Source of the DNA: Salininema proteolyticum
GTDB taxonomy: Bacteria; Actinomycetota; Actinomycetes; Mycobacteriales; Micromonosporaceae
Length of the DNA: 64,000 bases
Reading direction: 5' to 3'
NCBI RefSeq assembly: GCF_042685645.1
Contig: NZ_JBHUNX010000001.1
Coordinates: forward strand, 1,550,001 to 1,614,000
The position numbers were made by a program, and so were the translations under genes. The notes beneath the pieces are model-generated. The model was given only the letters and a program-made list of their open reading frames with translations, ran no database searches and was not told the DNA's origin. This document shows positions 43,153 to 51,952 of the stretch, piece by piece; positions within the stretch are counted from its first letter, which is position 1; every line of letters starts with the position of its first letter.

Positions 43153-43683
43153 ATGACTATTGTGGCCCACTGGGCAGGGATTCGACGTGAGCTACTGGAA
43201 CGCAGCGAGACAGACCAGGACATGCGACGACAGGTGGAGGACGCGACCGCTCAGTTCACGAAACCAGTACCGGAAGCTCTCGCCGTTACGTGGCGGCAGG
43301 TGGACGACGACAACACGGCCTGGTTGAAACAGGTCGTAGCCGACCACGGGTGGCCGTTGATTTCTTACGTAGGTGAGGAGGCCGCCCATGCGGCATGGCT
43401 GCTGGCACAACATGCCGGCGACCTCGACTGGATGGAACACACGGCCCTTCGTGTCATGGAGGAGGCCGCCGCCGCAGGCGAGGCAACCGACCGTGACGTC
43501 GCCTACCTTAAGGATCGCGTATTGATTTCTACCGGCCGACCTCAACTCAGCGGCACGCAATGGCGTCAGGTCGGCGACGAAGGCGGGTTCGCACTGTTCC
43601 CCTACGATGGCACTCTTGAGGACGTTGAACGGCGCCGAGCCGCACTCGGAATGCCGACAATTGAGGATTCACGACCGTCGTGA
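43153..43683 (+). CDS. DUF6624-like protein
   Basis: 176 aa, soluble and helical. The pattern TWRQVDDDNTAWLKQVVADH then GWPLISYVGEEAAHAAWLLA, with QHAGDLDWMEHTAL, AYLKDRVLISTGRPQLSGTQW and ERRRAALGMPTIE, agrees with DUF6624 as I recall it (D-x-x-N, HGWP, VG-x-x-A-x-x-A-x-L-x-x-QHA, L-x-DRV, G-x-x-Q-x-YGTQ). Its role is unknown; members are common in actinobacteria. GAAGAGGACTG lies upstream of the ATG. Confidence 0.75.
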   Translation: MTIVAHWAGIRRELLERSETDQDMRRQVEDATAQFTKPVPEALAVTWRQVDDDNTAWLKQVVADHGWPLISYVGEEAAHAAWLLAQHAGDLDWMEHTALRVMEEAAAAGEATDRDVAYLKDRVLISTGRPQLSGTQWRQVGDEGGFALFPYDGTLEDVERRRAALGMPTIEDSRPS

Positions 43684-43900
43684 ACACGACAGTATCAACA
43701 CAGGCAGTCTGCCGGCGGGACGAGTTCCGACGGTCGCGTGCATTGCAGCTGGTGACCTCGGCCGTCACGTTCAACCCGGTGATCGAGCTGAACACTAGGT
43801 CTCCGCTGGGAAGTCGTTCGAGGCCTCCAGTGAGGCGTGGTGGCACGTCACAGCCCGTCACTTCGCGTTGCGGGAACAGGAACGAGGGGACGGGGCGTTC

Positions 43901-44062
43901 ATGCATGAGGCGTTGACGACCTCAGCGGCAGCAGGGGAGAGGTTCGTGGCGTTCGAGTCGCTGCTCGTTGCCATGGGGTGTAAGGGACGAGCCACAGCTT
44001 CGGCGGACGGTCGCAGAATGACAGTGTCGGTGAGCGCGACCTATGAGGCGTTCGCGACGTGA
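43901..44062 (+). CDS. possible 53-aa protein or 3' relic of a longer gene
   Basis: The frame is open from 43799 (after TAG) to 44062 and reads plausibly upstream of the ATG too (GKSFEASSEAWWHVTARHFA), so this may be the end of a larger broken gene. GAGGGGACGGGGC precedes ATG 43901. Beyond this, 43684-43900 and 44063-44254 show no clear gene; the latter is AT-richer (44100-44250) and probably holds the promoter of the following phage-like operon. Confidence 0.35.
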   Translation: MHEALTTSAAAGERFVAFESLLVAMGCKGRATASADGRRMTVSVSATYEAFAT

Positions 44063-44254
44063 CTGGCGGAAGCTCTTGCGTAGTGGCCACGACCGTTAAA
44101 GACGAGGTGCTGCACGTATGTCTTTGAAAAAGCGTCGGTGTAGAGCTTCAATGTGATTCCATTTGAATTCAGTACGGCTACGAAAAGCGTTCATGAACCG
44201 ATACAGCGATACGATTGACCTGTGAAAACAGTCAATTAACAGGATCAGGAATCA

Positions 44255-44605
44255 ATTATCGCACGCGCCATCAAACGAGTTCCCATCGATTTCAAATTCA
44301 ACTGGAACGACTGGCATGAACGAGGAAACAAGCCATCGGGTCCGGCCTATCAAGTCTGGGAGGACGTTACTGAAGGAAGCCCCATCAGCCCCGTGTTCAC
44401 CACCCGAGACGACCTCGTCGAGTGGCTGACACACCCCGACCGAGGCGAAGAAACCGTCTGCCGAGACGCCGCCGAAGACTTCATCAACAACGGATGGGCA
44501 CCCAGCAGATATACGTGGAACGGGCACGTCCTTCGCGGCGTCGCCACGTTCGAAATAGGACACGACGAATGCGTCGCCCACGTCGTCGCTAGGCAGACGA
44601 CATGA
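44255..44605 (+). CDS. phage-like actinobacterial protein that appears to start at ATT
   Basis: The frame begins IIARAIKRVPIDFKFNWND and continues YQVWEDVTEGSPISPVFTTR, then LVEWLTHPDRGEE and AEDFINNGWAPS. This is a short form of a common actinophage/streptomycete protein that normally begins MIARAIKRVPLDF. The codon in the place of M is ATT (44255), with AGGATCAGGA upstream; a stop lies six codons earlier and no ATG, GTG or TTG is near. In homologues a zinc-finger-rich insert is usual between the start and QVWE, missing here. First of three overlapping genes. Confidence 0.65.
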   Translation: MIARAIKRVPIDFKFNWNDWHERGNKPSGPAYQVWEDVTEGSPISPVFTTRDDLVEWLTHPDRGEETVCRDAAEDFINNGWAPSRYTWNGHVLRGVATFEIGHDECVAHVVARQTT

Positions 44606-44823
44606 CCGGGACCGCTTTCATCCGAATTGAGGACCCGTTCCAGCGCCTCACCATGAAAACCCGGCACGTGCGCGAACACACTGTCTTCGTCGACGACGTG
44701 CCGCTCAGTGAGGACGGAAGCGTGAACATTGACGCGCTCGCCGGCGAGTTCGATCACCTGGAAGAGTCCTGCACGTGTGAGGAATGGACGCTCATCGCAG
44801 CAAAGGAGGCCTCACGTGGGTGA
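44602..44823 (+). CDS. small phage-like protein, second of three
   Basis: 73 aa, acidic. MTGTAFIRIEDPFQRLTMKT begins a small beta/alpha protein ending EESCTCEEWTLIAAKEASRG. Its ATG overlaps the stop of the previous gene (ATGA), so translation is coupled. Function unknown; small overlapping genes of this kind are typical of phage early regions. Confidence 0.6.
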   Translation: MTGTAFIRIEDPFQRLTMKTRHVREHTVFVDDVPLSEDGSVNIDALAGEFDHLEESCTCEEWTLIAAKEASRG

Positions 44824-45037
44824 CCGTATGGTGAAGGTGACATGGAAGCTAACCGAGACGTTCACCGGCGAGTTCCCCGCCAGTGACGTGTTCGAGGACG
44901 ACGGAAGCGTGGACGAGGACAACGAGTGCCTGCAGGACGCTGAAGCAGCCGACCGGGACGGCACGGTCACCTATTGGGACGGGGAGACAGAGAGGGAAGT
45001 CCTCGAAGTCACCGTACTTCGTCGTATAGCTGCCTGA
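44816..45037 (+). CDS. small acidic phage-like protein, third of three
   Basis: 73 aa from GTG 44816, which has AAAGGAGG six bases upstream; it overlaps the previous gene by eight bases. MVKVTWKLTETFTGEFPASD and a very acidic middle (FEDDGSVDEDNECLQDAEAA) are followed by a basic strand (EREVLEVTVLRRIAA). A large terminator follows directly. No known function. Confidence 0.6.
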   Translation: MGDRMVKVTWKLTETFTGEFPASDVFEDDGSVDEDNECLQDAEAADRDGTVTYWDGETEREVLEVTVLRRIAA

Positions 45038-45041
45038 CACA

Positions 45042-45088
45042 CGCGAGCGGGGGCGTGAGCCGATCATCGGCTCACACCCCCGCTCGCG
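45042..45088. terminator. long bidirectional terminator between convergent genes
   Basis: Near-perfect palindrome: CGCGAGCGGGGG-C-GTGAGCCGAT, then the complement ending CCCCCGCTCGCG, with a single mismatch. It lies five bases after the plus-strand operon and 12 bases before the stop of the minus-strand gene. Confidence 0.85.
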
Positions 45089-45099
45089 ACTTGTTGACT

Positions 45100-45753
45100 C
45101 TACGCTGCCGCGGGTGTGTCGTCAGGTTCGTCAATCGAGGCAGGGAGGCCTGCTTCGTCCCGCCACAGCCCGGCGAGCGCAGCCGTGCGTTCGACATGCT
45201 TCCTCAGCTCGGTCACGCAACCGCACCTGTCGTTTACGACTTCCAAGTGCGTGATGAGCGCTCCCATGGCGTCATGTGCCGACTCATGATAGGCGTGAGC
45301 GAGCGTGGCAGCTCGGAGACGTTCCCGGTCGGGGTGATCAGTTCTCCAGTGGGAGACGATGAAGGCGATTGCGGCCTCAAGGACGGTCTTTTCCTTGTCT
45401 GTGGCTTCATCGAAGTCGATGGGGAGGGAGTCGCTGTTACTGTCGAGAGTTTTAACGTTGACTTGGCAGCCCGCTTGAATGGGAACGTTGTCCAGCCAGT
45501 CATGACCGAAGTCGTGGTCCGGTTCGGTTGTGGTGGCGAGGACGCACAGGTTCGCGTCGCTGAGTTGGTTGTCCTCATGCCTCCAAAAATTCGAGCAGGG
45601 CGAGTACGCGATCGTGAGGTACAGGCGTGTGTAGTCGATGTCGAGACGGTAGGTGGTGAGAACTTCATTGTCGACCGAATCGATCCAGGTGACGGCGACG
45701 TCGCCGAGGTCTGGGATTGCGTGCATTGTGGGTGAAGAGAACTTCGCAGCCAT
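45100..45753 (-). CDS. uncharacterised acidic protein
   Basis: 217 aa from ATG 45753 (weak GAAAG site; the frame reaches 45819). The N-terminal half is beta-rich (DLGDVAVTWIDSVDNEVLTT, DYTRLYLTIAYSPCSNFW); the C-terminal half is helical with HAYHESAHDAMGALITHLEV and a short Cys pair (RCGCVTEL). HESAHDAM resembles a metalloprotease HExxH only superficially. Function unknown. Confidence 0.6.
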   Translation of the reverse strand: MAAKFSSPTMHAIPDLGDVAVTWIDSVDNEVLTTYRLDIDYTRLYLTIAYSPCSNFWRHEDNQLSDANLCVLATTTEPDHDFGHDWLDNVPIQAGCQVNVKTLDSNSDSLPIDFDEATDKEKTVLEAAIAFIVSHWRTDHPDRERLRAATLAHAYHESAHDAMGALITHLEVVNDRCGCVTELRKHVERTAALAGLWRDEAGLPASIDEPDDTPAAA

Positions 45754-46107
45754 GGGTATGCTTTCTACAAAAGATAGGAGAAATGCTTTCCTGTTTGATC
45801 TCCTGCAATTGTTTCTCACTCATGGAGAAAACACACGTGATGATATGAAGTTCTTATTGCCTTGTAGTGCAATGTGTTCGGGTAACGGTGAAAGACTACA
45901 GGACGATAAAAATGCATTGCTTCAGGCTTTCATGGTGCTTTGTTCAGGGCTTCTCCATTTTCGTAGGGTAGAGGGATTTCGCCTGTTCGGGGCCATGACG
46001 TGAAGAACGGGACTTCCGTTGACGTAGTTGGCAAACCATATCGTCAACAAGGAGAAGTCCCCTGTCCTGCAATCCTCTCACCTCAGCAGGGCGTGCTGGA
46101 GTTCCGG
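45754..46107. other. AT-rich intergenic DNA plus the outer end of the ISAs1 element
   Basis: 45754-46000 is unusually AT-rich for the window and likely holds the promoter of the gene at 45753; no gene is seen. From 46009 a stem GGGACTTC (46009-46016) / GAAGTCCC (46054-46061) with an inner TTGACG/CGTCAA stem probably marks the ISAs1 end. Confidence 0.5.
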
Positions 46108-47343
46108 TTATGGTTTGATTCCGAGGGCGGGGAGGACCTGTTCGGGGTTCTTGGCGTTCTGTCGGCAGGCTTTGGCGATGTTGACAGCTCCGCTCAGTCG
46201 GAGGGCGCCGATGGCCAGGTTGCGGAGTCCGGCCAAGGCCCGTGGAGCGTTGCCGGTCGAGACGGTGGAGGCGTCTTCGCGGAAGGTGCGGTCTCGCACG
46301 TGGTGGGAGCGGTTTTCAATCGTCCAATGTCCTCTCGTGTAGTGGTTGATGTGTTCGGGGATGGCCAGGTGGGCGGGCAGGTTGGTGACGGCATAGACGG
46401 TCTCTCGGGTTTCCTTCTTCTCTCTGGGTTTGCGGCGACGGTGCAGGCGGATGGCGATACTCGTTCCGGGCAGTCGCAGGGCCTCGACCGATTCGTCGAC
46501 GCAGGTGATCTTGACTGACCGGGACTCCTTGCGGCCGTGCTCTTTGCCTGAGGCAGTGTGGCCGATGGGAATCGTGTTCCAGGGCAGGGCTTCAAGCTCC
46601 TGGTATTGGAGCTCTTGATTGCGCTTCACGATGGCGACGTAGTAGGCGTTCTTCTCTTCGTGGACCCAACGCAGTAGCTCTTTTACGGTGTGGAGGGCGT
46701 CGAAGGTGAGGACGGTGCCGGTCAGGTCGAAGGGTTCGAGTAGGGGTTTGAAACCGGTCGTCTCGTTGGTTTTCTTGCCGACTTCCTGTTGGGCGTAGGT
46801 GATCCCGTCGTCGTGGGTGACCAGGGACAGCAGGTGGCGGCGGTCGTTGCCCCGGGTTTTGGATCCTTTGAGGGATTTGCCGTCCAGTGCCTTCGCTGCC
46901 AGGGGCCGGCGCTTGCGCGGTGTCGGATCGGAGTCGTCCTGGTCCTTGTCTTGGTTCAGGGTGATCTGGTGGCGGTCGATCAGCCACTGGCATAGCGCCT
47001 GGTCAAGGGCTTCGGCGTCAATACGGGTGAGGATGGTGCTGATACAGGCGCGGGAGGGTGAGCGGCGTAGCCGGAAGGGGTGGAACCGGAATCCCAGCCG
47101 GTGGAGGACGTCGGCGCTCAGCGCTTCGGCCCATTCGGCGATCTCTGAGATGGTGGTGGCCCCGCAGGAGACGGCGGCAGCGGCGATGGCCAGGACCGAT
47201 GCCAGCGGGTACCATCGGCCTCTGCGTGAGCGGGGATCAGGCACTGTCTCGAGGTAGCGTCGCAGGTCGGGAAGGTCGTCACGCTGGAGGTCACCCGCCT
47301 GCGACAAGACAGCGGGAACTTGCGAAGATGAGGACGAGGGCAC
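46108..47343 (-). CDS. ISAs1-family transposase
   Basis: 411 aa. The N-terminal ISAs1 domain is clear (LETVPDPRSRRGRWYPLASV, SEIAEWAEALSADVLHRLG), followed by AAKALDGKSLKGSKTRGND (first catalytic Asp), VLTFDALHTVKELLRWV (second Asp) and the C-terminal HWTIENRSHHVRDRTFREDA (catalytic Glu). The best start is GTG 47343 with AAGGAG upstream; that site lies in a hairpin arm. A GTG at 47376 is further upstream in frame. No damage is seen. Confidence 0.9.
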   Translation of the reverse strand: MPSSSSSQVPAVLSQAGDLQRDDLPDLRRYLETVPDPRSRRGRWYPLASVLAIAAAAVSCGATTISEIAEWAEALSADVLHRLGFRFHPFRLRRSPSRACISTILTRIDAEALDQALCQWLIDRHQITLNQDKDQDDSDPTPRKRRPLAAKALDGKSLKGSKTRGNDRRHLLSLVTHDDGITYAQQEVGKKTNETTGFKPLLEPFDLTGTVLTFDALHTVKELLRWVHEEKNAYYVAIVKRNQELQYQELEALPWNTIPIGHTASGKEHGRKESRSVKITCVDESVEALRLPGTSIAIRLHRRRKPREKKETRETVYAVTNLPAHLAIPEHINHYTRGHWTIENRSHHVRDRTFREDASTVSTGNAPRALAGLRNLAIGALRLSGAVNIAKACRQNAKNPEQVLPALGIKP

Positions 47344-47400
47344 GGCTTCTCCTTGAGCACCATACGAACTAGACACTCATATGATGCGGGGAACCGTGCC
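47339..47400 (-). promoter_or_regulatory. hairpin covering the ISAs1 transposase start
   Basis: GGCACGGTTCCCC (47400-47388, minus strand) can pair with GGAGAAGCCGTGCC (47352-47339). The second arm includes GGAG of the Shine-Dalgarno site and the GTG start codon. Same principle as the hairpins at 8542 and 10981. Confidence 0.55.
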
Positions 47401-47444
47401 TGCTTCTATCTGCACCCCAACCGATCACGCTCTGTCACTTCAGG

Positions 47445-47759
47445 ATGAAGCAGGAACTCCAGCACGCCCTGCTCACCTCAGGCCCCATCGTGTCCGGCTT
47501 TACTGAGTTTCTCGGCCATTTGAGCGACCCCCGCAGCCCACAAGGGCGCCGGCACTCCCTGTTCAGCATCCTCGCCGCGGCGTGCTCAGCGATGCTGGCC
47601 GGACGAAAGACCTTCTCCGCCATCTGGTCCTGGATCCGCCACGCCCCGACCGCGACCCTCCGAGCGATCGGCTGCCGCTATGTCGAGGGCCGGTTCATCC
47701 CGCCCTCCTACAACACGATCCGCCGCGTCCTCGGCGCCGTCTTCCGTGCTCTCGAATAA
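47445..47759 (+). pseudogene. N-terminal fragment of a second ISAs1-family transposase
   Basis: 104 codons: LGHLSDPRSPQGRRHSLFSI, AACSAMLAGRKTFSAIWSWI and FIPPSYNTIRRVLGAVFRAL match the N-terminal domain of ISAs1 transposases (DPR-x-x-x-G, S-x-x-TIRRVL). The gene stops at TAA after RALE, before the catalytic region. It lies directly ahead of the nuclease toxin gene; 47760-47957 holds only the toxin promoter region. Confidence 0.8.
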
Positions 47760-47957
47760 AAGGCTGAAAGCACTCTGGCGAGCATGGATTAGAATGAATC
47801 TCTAGTACCTGTTAGGGCGTTCTTAAACCTTGCACCCCAAGGTAAAAGGCACGGGCGCGCCACTACGTACAACTGCGGGGCGAATGCGCTGCAACGGCCC
47901 GCATGCCTCTTGAAAATGACTTGGCGCGCCGGGATAGACCCGAGAAGGAGCTGTTAC

Positions 47958-50591
47958 ATGGCCATCACACCGTATTCTGACAACCCGGCGTTCCCACCGC
48001 AACGGCGCCGATTCAATGCCGTCATCGCCGCGTGGATCGCTGCGGGGCTGACTGCCGTCCTCGTCGTCACTCTGGCGTTCATCGTCTTGCGGGATGGATT
48101 GGGCAACGACATCGGGGTGATAGATGCCGATCCTGCTGGTCCCTTCAACCGCGCTCCAGCCGTCACGTTTTCCTACGACTACCGTGCCAGAGACGGCGTC
48201 ACCACCTCCGGATGGTTTACTGTCACCTCCGACGGACACGCCACCGGCGAGATCGCGGATTACTACGCGGGCCGGGCAACCTACCAAGCCACGCCCGACG
48301 ACGCGGCAGTCTGGGGCAGTGAAGCCTGGTGGGCCCGCAGACACCCCGAGCTTACGTCCCGAACTGCCGGCCGGTGGGTCAAGATCGACGAGGGCACGGC
48401 CTTCCCCGTGGACGTTCGCAAGGAATTCACTCCATTGGCCATCAGCGGTCTCATTCGCGACATCGATGAGAACGGCGCCGTCCTAGCCGACTATACTGAG
48501 CGTGACGGCATGCCAGTTATTGCGAAAACCTACGAAGACTGGACGCTCGTCGTCTCCGACGCGATCCCCTCCACTGTGGTATCACTGTCAGGGCCGCTCA
48601 ATCCCAAGCGTTTCACCACCGCCCGCACCTCGGAGGGGCCCGCCATTGTCACGGCCGATCTCAATGGCGACAGTGAAGTACGCCAAGCGCAGGACACTAT
48701 GACACGCCCCTACCCACTCATCGAGATCATCCCCCAGCCTTCTGCGAAAGAGACGGCCGAAATAGTCGACAAGGGCACAACTGACACTGTCTCCGGCAAG
48801 GATTCCCGAGCCAAACCCTATGCCGCCCCAGCCACCTCGAAACAAAGCGAGCCCCAACCACCTGAGAACCTGGAAAAGATCGTCGTCCCTCAGCCCCGTC
48901 TGAACGGGACCATCAACAGCTCTTCCTGCACAACCCCCACCTGCTCGTGGTCGTTCACCATTTCTAACAGCGGCACCGGACCAGCCACCGTCACCGGATA
49001 CGCCAGCGCCACTCCAGGGATGGGAACGGTTCCCGTCACGATCGGAACGCTCGCTCCTGGCGATACCAAATCCTCCTCCGAGATAACCTTCCCCAACCCC
49101 GCGCCGCCTGGCAAGACCGTCACCATCGACCTCCAGGTGATCTTCTACGCTCCGCAAATCCAAGGGCCGGACCCTGACACTTACAACAAAGTCGCTGAAA
49201 AACTCCCCGACGACCGGTCCCGAGGCCGGTTCAACGATACCCTCAGCCGCTCACCCAAGCCGTATAAACCACTTCTTATTGACACCGTCGACCGGTTGAT
49301 CGAGGAAGGAAACAGTGCTGCCGAGGCGCTTGACAGCGCGGAAAGACTTGTGGAAGCCAATCCGTCCCAGGGTGTGTACAGCCCTCTGCCTCAACATAAA
49401 CGCCTGTTCGAGGCTGGCAAACGGTTCCGCGGGTGGGATGTGCTGCCCGGTCTCACCGTGCCCGAAGTAGTGCCGCTCTACCAGGAGAGCATGAACACCG
49501 TCATCAGCGAACTGGGCCGAACGGCCGAACCGAACGTTTCACTCACGACGCATACCGACTCATCGGGCAGACCTGTCGCCACCGAAGTCGTGAGTGATAC
49601 CGGCTCCCCCGAGCAATCCCGGTGCTACCTGATCACCGGTGACGGCAGTATGGACATCGAACACGCGGTGGACGAGGCGATTAAGGATTTCACCTCCGAC
49701 GGCTCGTGTCAGCGCCACGCTGTCATCATCCCCGACTCTCCTCTGACGTCCGTTGATCAGACCGGTCCCTCTCCGAACTCCCAACGTGACCGCACCCGCC
49801 TCGACGACCGGATCCGCGGACACCGCGACAAGTCCAGGGCCTGTACCAACGGCGATGCGAACCTCTCCCGGTTGACGGTCGTAACCTCCTCCAACCGTTA
49901 TGAATGGGCCGGGCAGGAACTCTGCATGGTGAATGCTTCGCGCACGACCAAGGAACAGCTCGATAAAATCAACCAGCTCATCCCGGATTCCACCATCTGG
50001 ACTGATTTGATCAACGCCGGAGTCGTGAAGGTCGATCCGACGAGTAAACAGCTTACCGAGATCAAGTGGCGCGACAAGGACGAGAAGTGCCGCCCTTCCT
50101 ACGAAGAAGTAGAGGTTAAAAACAAAACCCCGGGCAGCGATGACACACGCAAAAGCGGTTACAGGGCTTTGGGGGCGGCCGCCTACCTCTGCGATCCGCC
50201 AAGGAAAGGCGAAACAGCGACGAAGACTCCTTGGGATTGGCCCAAGAGCAATGCAGTCACCGGAAAGAACCAGGAAATTTTTGCCCGGTGCCACCTTGTC
50301 GCCAGACAGCTAGGTGGTAGGAACATCACTGATAACCTAGTGACCTGCTTGCAGATGCCGATGAACAGCCCAGTCATGTCGGGATTTGAGGGAGATATCA
50401 GAAAACTGGTCAAGGAGACTGACGTTCTATACATTTCGATTCCCGTATATAAGGGTCCCGCTGCTCCTAGGCGTGAGAAATCCCTTTCGGCTATCCATGT
50501 CATCGCCATCGCTAAGAACGGTACCTTCCTGAACCGGTGCTTCATCAATCGGATCATCGCCGACACGCCTGCCCGCGGTGATCGCTGCTGA
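47958..50591 (+). CDS. membrane-anchored polymorphic toxin with a C-terminal DNA/RNA non-specific endonuclease domain
   Basis: 877 aa from ATG 47958 (GAAGGAGCTGTTAC upstream). A single membrane helix at about residues 22-45 is followed by a long extracellular region with a beta-sandwich part (SWSFTISNSGTGPATVTGYA, about residues 330-400) and a helical part. The last 170 residues hold a beta-beta-alpha-metal nuclease domain: GYRALGAAAYLCDPPRKGE, ARCHLVARQLGGRNITDNLV (H779 as catalytic candidate) and QMPMNSPVMSGFEGDIRKLV. The usual DRGH is RCH here. The 3' part is AT-richer. No immunity gene follows; the next sequence is ISAs1 relic on the other strand. Confidence 0.82.
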   Translation: MAITPYSDNPAFPPQRRRFNAVIAAWIAAGLTAVLVVTLAFIVLRDGLGNDIGVIDADPAGPFNRAPAVTFSYDYRARDGVTTSGWFTVTSDGHATGEIADYYAGRATYQATPDDAAVWGSEAWWARRHPELTSRTAGRWVKIDEGTAFPVDVRKEFTPLAISGLIRDIDENGAVLADYTERDGMPVIAKTYEDWTLVVSDAIPSTVVSLSGPLNPKRFTTARTSEGPAIVTADLNGDSEVRQAQDTMTRPYPLIEIIPQPSAKETAEIVDKGTTDTVSGKDSRAKPYAAPATSKQSEPQPPENLEKIVVPQPRLNGTINSSSCTTPTCSWSFTISNSGTGPATVTGYASATPGMGTVPVTIGTLAPGDTKSSSEITFPNPAPPGKTVTIDLQVIFYAPQIQGPDPDTYNKVAEKLPDDRSRGRFNDTLSRSPKPYKPLLIDTVDRLIEEGNSAAEALDSAERLVEANPSQGVYSPLPQHKRLFEAGKRFRGWDVLPGLTVPEVVPLYQESMNTVISELGRTAEPNVSLTTHTDSSGRPVATEVVSDTGSPEQSRCYLITGDGSMDIEHAVDEAIKDFTSDGSCQRHAVIIPDSPLTSVDQTGPSPNSQRDRTRLDDRIRGHRDKSRACTNGDANLSRLTVVTSSNRYEWAGQELCMVNASRTTKEQLDKINQLIPDSTIWTDLINAGVVKVDPTSKQLTEIKWRDKDEKCRPSYEEVEVKNKTPGSDDTRKSGYRALGAAAYLCDPPRKGETATKTPWDWPKSNAVTGKNQEIFARCHLVARQLGGRNITDNLVTCLQMPMNSPVMSGFEGDIRKLVKETDVLYISIPVYKGPAAPRREKSLSAIHVIAIAKNGTFLNRCFINRIIADTPARGDRC

Positions 50592-50646
50592 ACTTGGGGC
50601 AAACAGATGCTACGTCTACCGAACACAGTTTCTCCATTTTCGGTAG

Positions 50647-50880
50647 TCAGTTCATCTCCTGAACTATCTGTTCGAGTTTCCCCAGGCCAAGCAGGTTGAT
50701 CGAGTTGACATGAGGCTGGGCGGCAACCACATCGATCGCTCTGGGCAATGTCGGTTCCTTCAGAAGCGTCAGCAGGAGGATGGCGAAGTTCCGCAGCGAC
50801 GCCATATTCTCTGGACCGTGGCCCACACGAATCTGGGCGGCGTCCTCCCCGAACGTCATGTCCCTGATCCAGTGCAGGAC
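50647..50880 (-). pseudogene. C-terminal fragment of an ISAs1-family transposase
   Basis: The frame reads HWIRDMTFGEDAAQIRVGHG, PENMASLRNFAILLLTLLKE and INLLGL, the characteristic end of ISAs1 transposases. Earlier parts are absent or frameshifted. It is on the opposite strand to the N-terminal fragment at 47445-47759, so the two are not halves of one simple insertion. 50881-51143 shows nothing else. Confidence 0.78.
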
Positions 50881-51143
50881 CTGTGCGCCGTGTCAGGCGC
50901 TGTGTTATTCCCGGTCCAGCCGGAATCGACTCGGAAGGAGGTCGATAGCCGCAATGACTCACCTCGCCCGGAAACGGTAGCGGGGGACCATAGCAGGTCA
51001 GCAAACCGACAGACGGGCCTCAGCCGGACCTGGCGTGTCGGGAGCGGCTGCGCGATAAGGAGAAGGCTGTACTGCTTGAACCTGAATCTCGTTGGGGTAA
51101 AGCAATCCGGGCCGGAAGAACGGCTGTGATACCGGCTGTACGG

Positions 51144-51686
51144 TCATACCGGGTGTCGAGGTTGCACAGCGGCGACCTGGTCGAACCGGACCCGCAAGTC
51201 CTCTTCCTGACCGTACAGGTCACGGCCGAAGGAGACCGCGTCACCAGCAGTGGGGAAACACCACTCGAGAGCACCGGCTGCCGCTGACCGCACCTCTGCG
51301 TCCTGGTCGCCACATCATGCCTGGAACACGTCCACACGGTCGTGCAAAGCCGTGACCGCGGCAGCGTACGCGGTCTCATGCATGGTGTAGCCGTGCGCTA
51401 CTCCGTCGACGGCGTGCCGGCCGATGGACACGAGCAAGTAGATGACGTCCACGCGGCCAGGAGAAGTCGGTTCAGCGGCGATGTCGAACAGGAACGGCAG
51501 CGCCTCCACGGTTGCCTTACAGACATCGCCCTGATGATGAACAGAGATGTGAAGAGCGGTCACCGCCTGGTCGCGAACCGACTCGTCAGGGCTCGACAGG
51601 CCCTCCAGCATGGCAGGGAGATCGTCAGCCGGACCATAGGCGTGGTTCAGAGACGCCCAATTTATGGAGTGAAGTTCAGAGAACAC
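51144..51686 (-). pseudogene. HEAT-repeat-like protein with an in-frame TGA
   Basis: From a GTG at 51686 the protein reads ELHSINWASLNHAYGPADDL, then HEAT-like units (SSPDESVRDQAVTALHISVH and AVTALHDRVDVFQA). Then TGA (51317-51315), and in the same frame CGDQDAEVRSAAAGALEWCF and GRDLYGQEEDLRVRFDQVAA up to a stop at 51144. DAEVRSAAAGALEW is a perfect HEAT continuation, so the gene once read through. 51687-51952 has no convincing gene. Confidence 0.68.
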
Positions 51687-51952
51687 GGACGTTATCGTGT
51701 CAGGAGCCCCCGACAGGCGCAACCGGGTGAGGACGCTGCCGGACAACGTCAAAAGGAGGCCGATATGTGCCAGCCTCCTTTCGACCAAAGTGTAGGTTCT
51801 CAGCGAGGATGTCGGAACCCAAACGCTTGACCTCCGGCATCGCAACAAGTCTCAACATCATGTCATCAGGTTGGTCTCATCTGACTTGTCGCTTTCTTCG
51901 AAGCGGTTGGGCTAACCGAACGGAGCGCCGGGCTGCCTCCTAGTGAGCCAGT

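Larger units (their letters stand above)
46009..47400 (-). mobile_element. ISAs1-family insertion sequence
   Basis: One intact transposase gene with strong hairpins at both ends: 46009-46061 beyond the stop and 47339-47400 at the start. Limits are estimates from these structures; I could not identify the terminal repeats with certainty. Confidence 0.65.

Noticed and set aside
43680..43916. 78-codon frame after the DUF6624-like gene
   Set aside because: Overlaps the preceding stop, Arg/Ser-rich, no ribosome binding site.
45100..45753. Metalloprotease (HESAHDAM as HExxH)
   Set aside because: The motif is HExxHDAM in a helix without the third ligand or family context; too weak.
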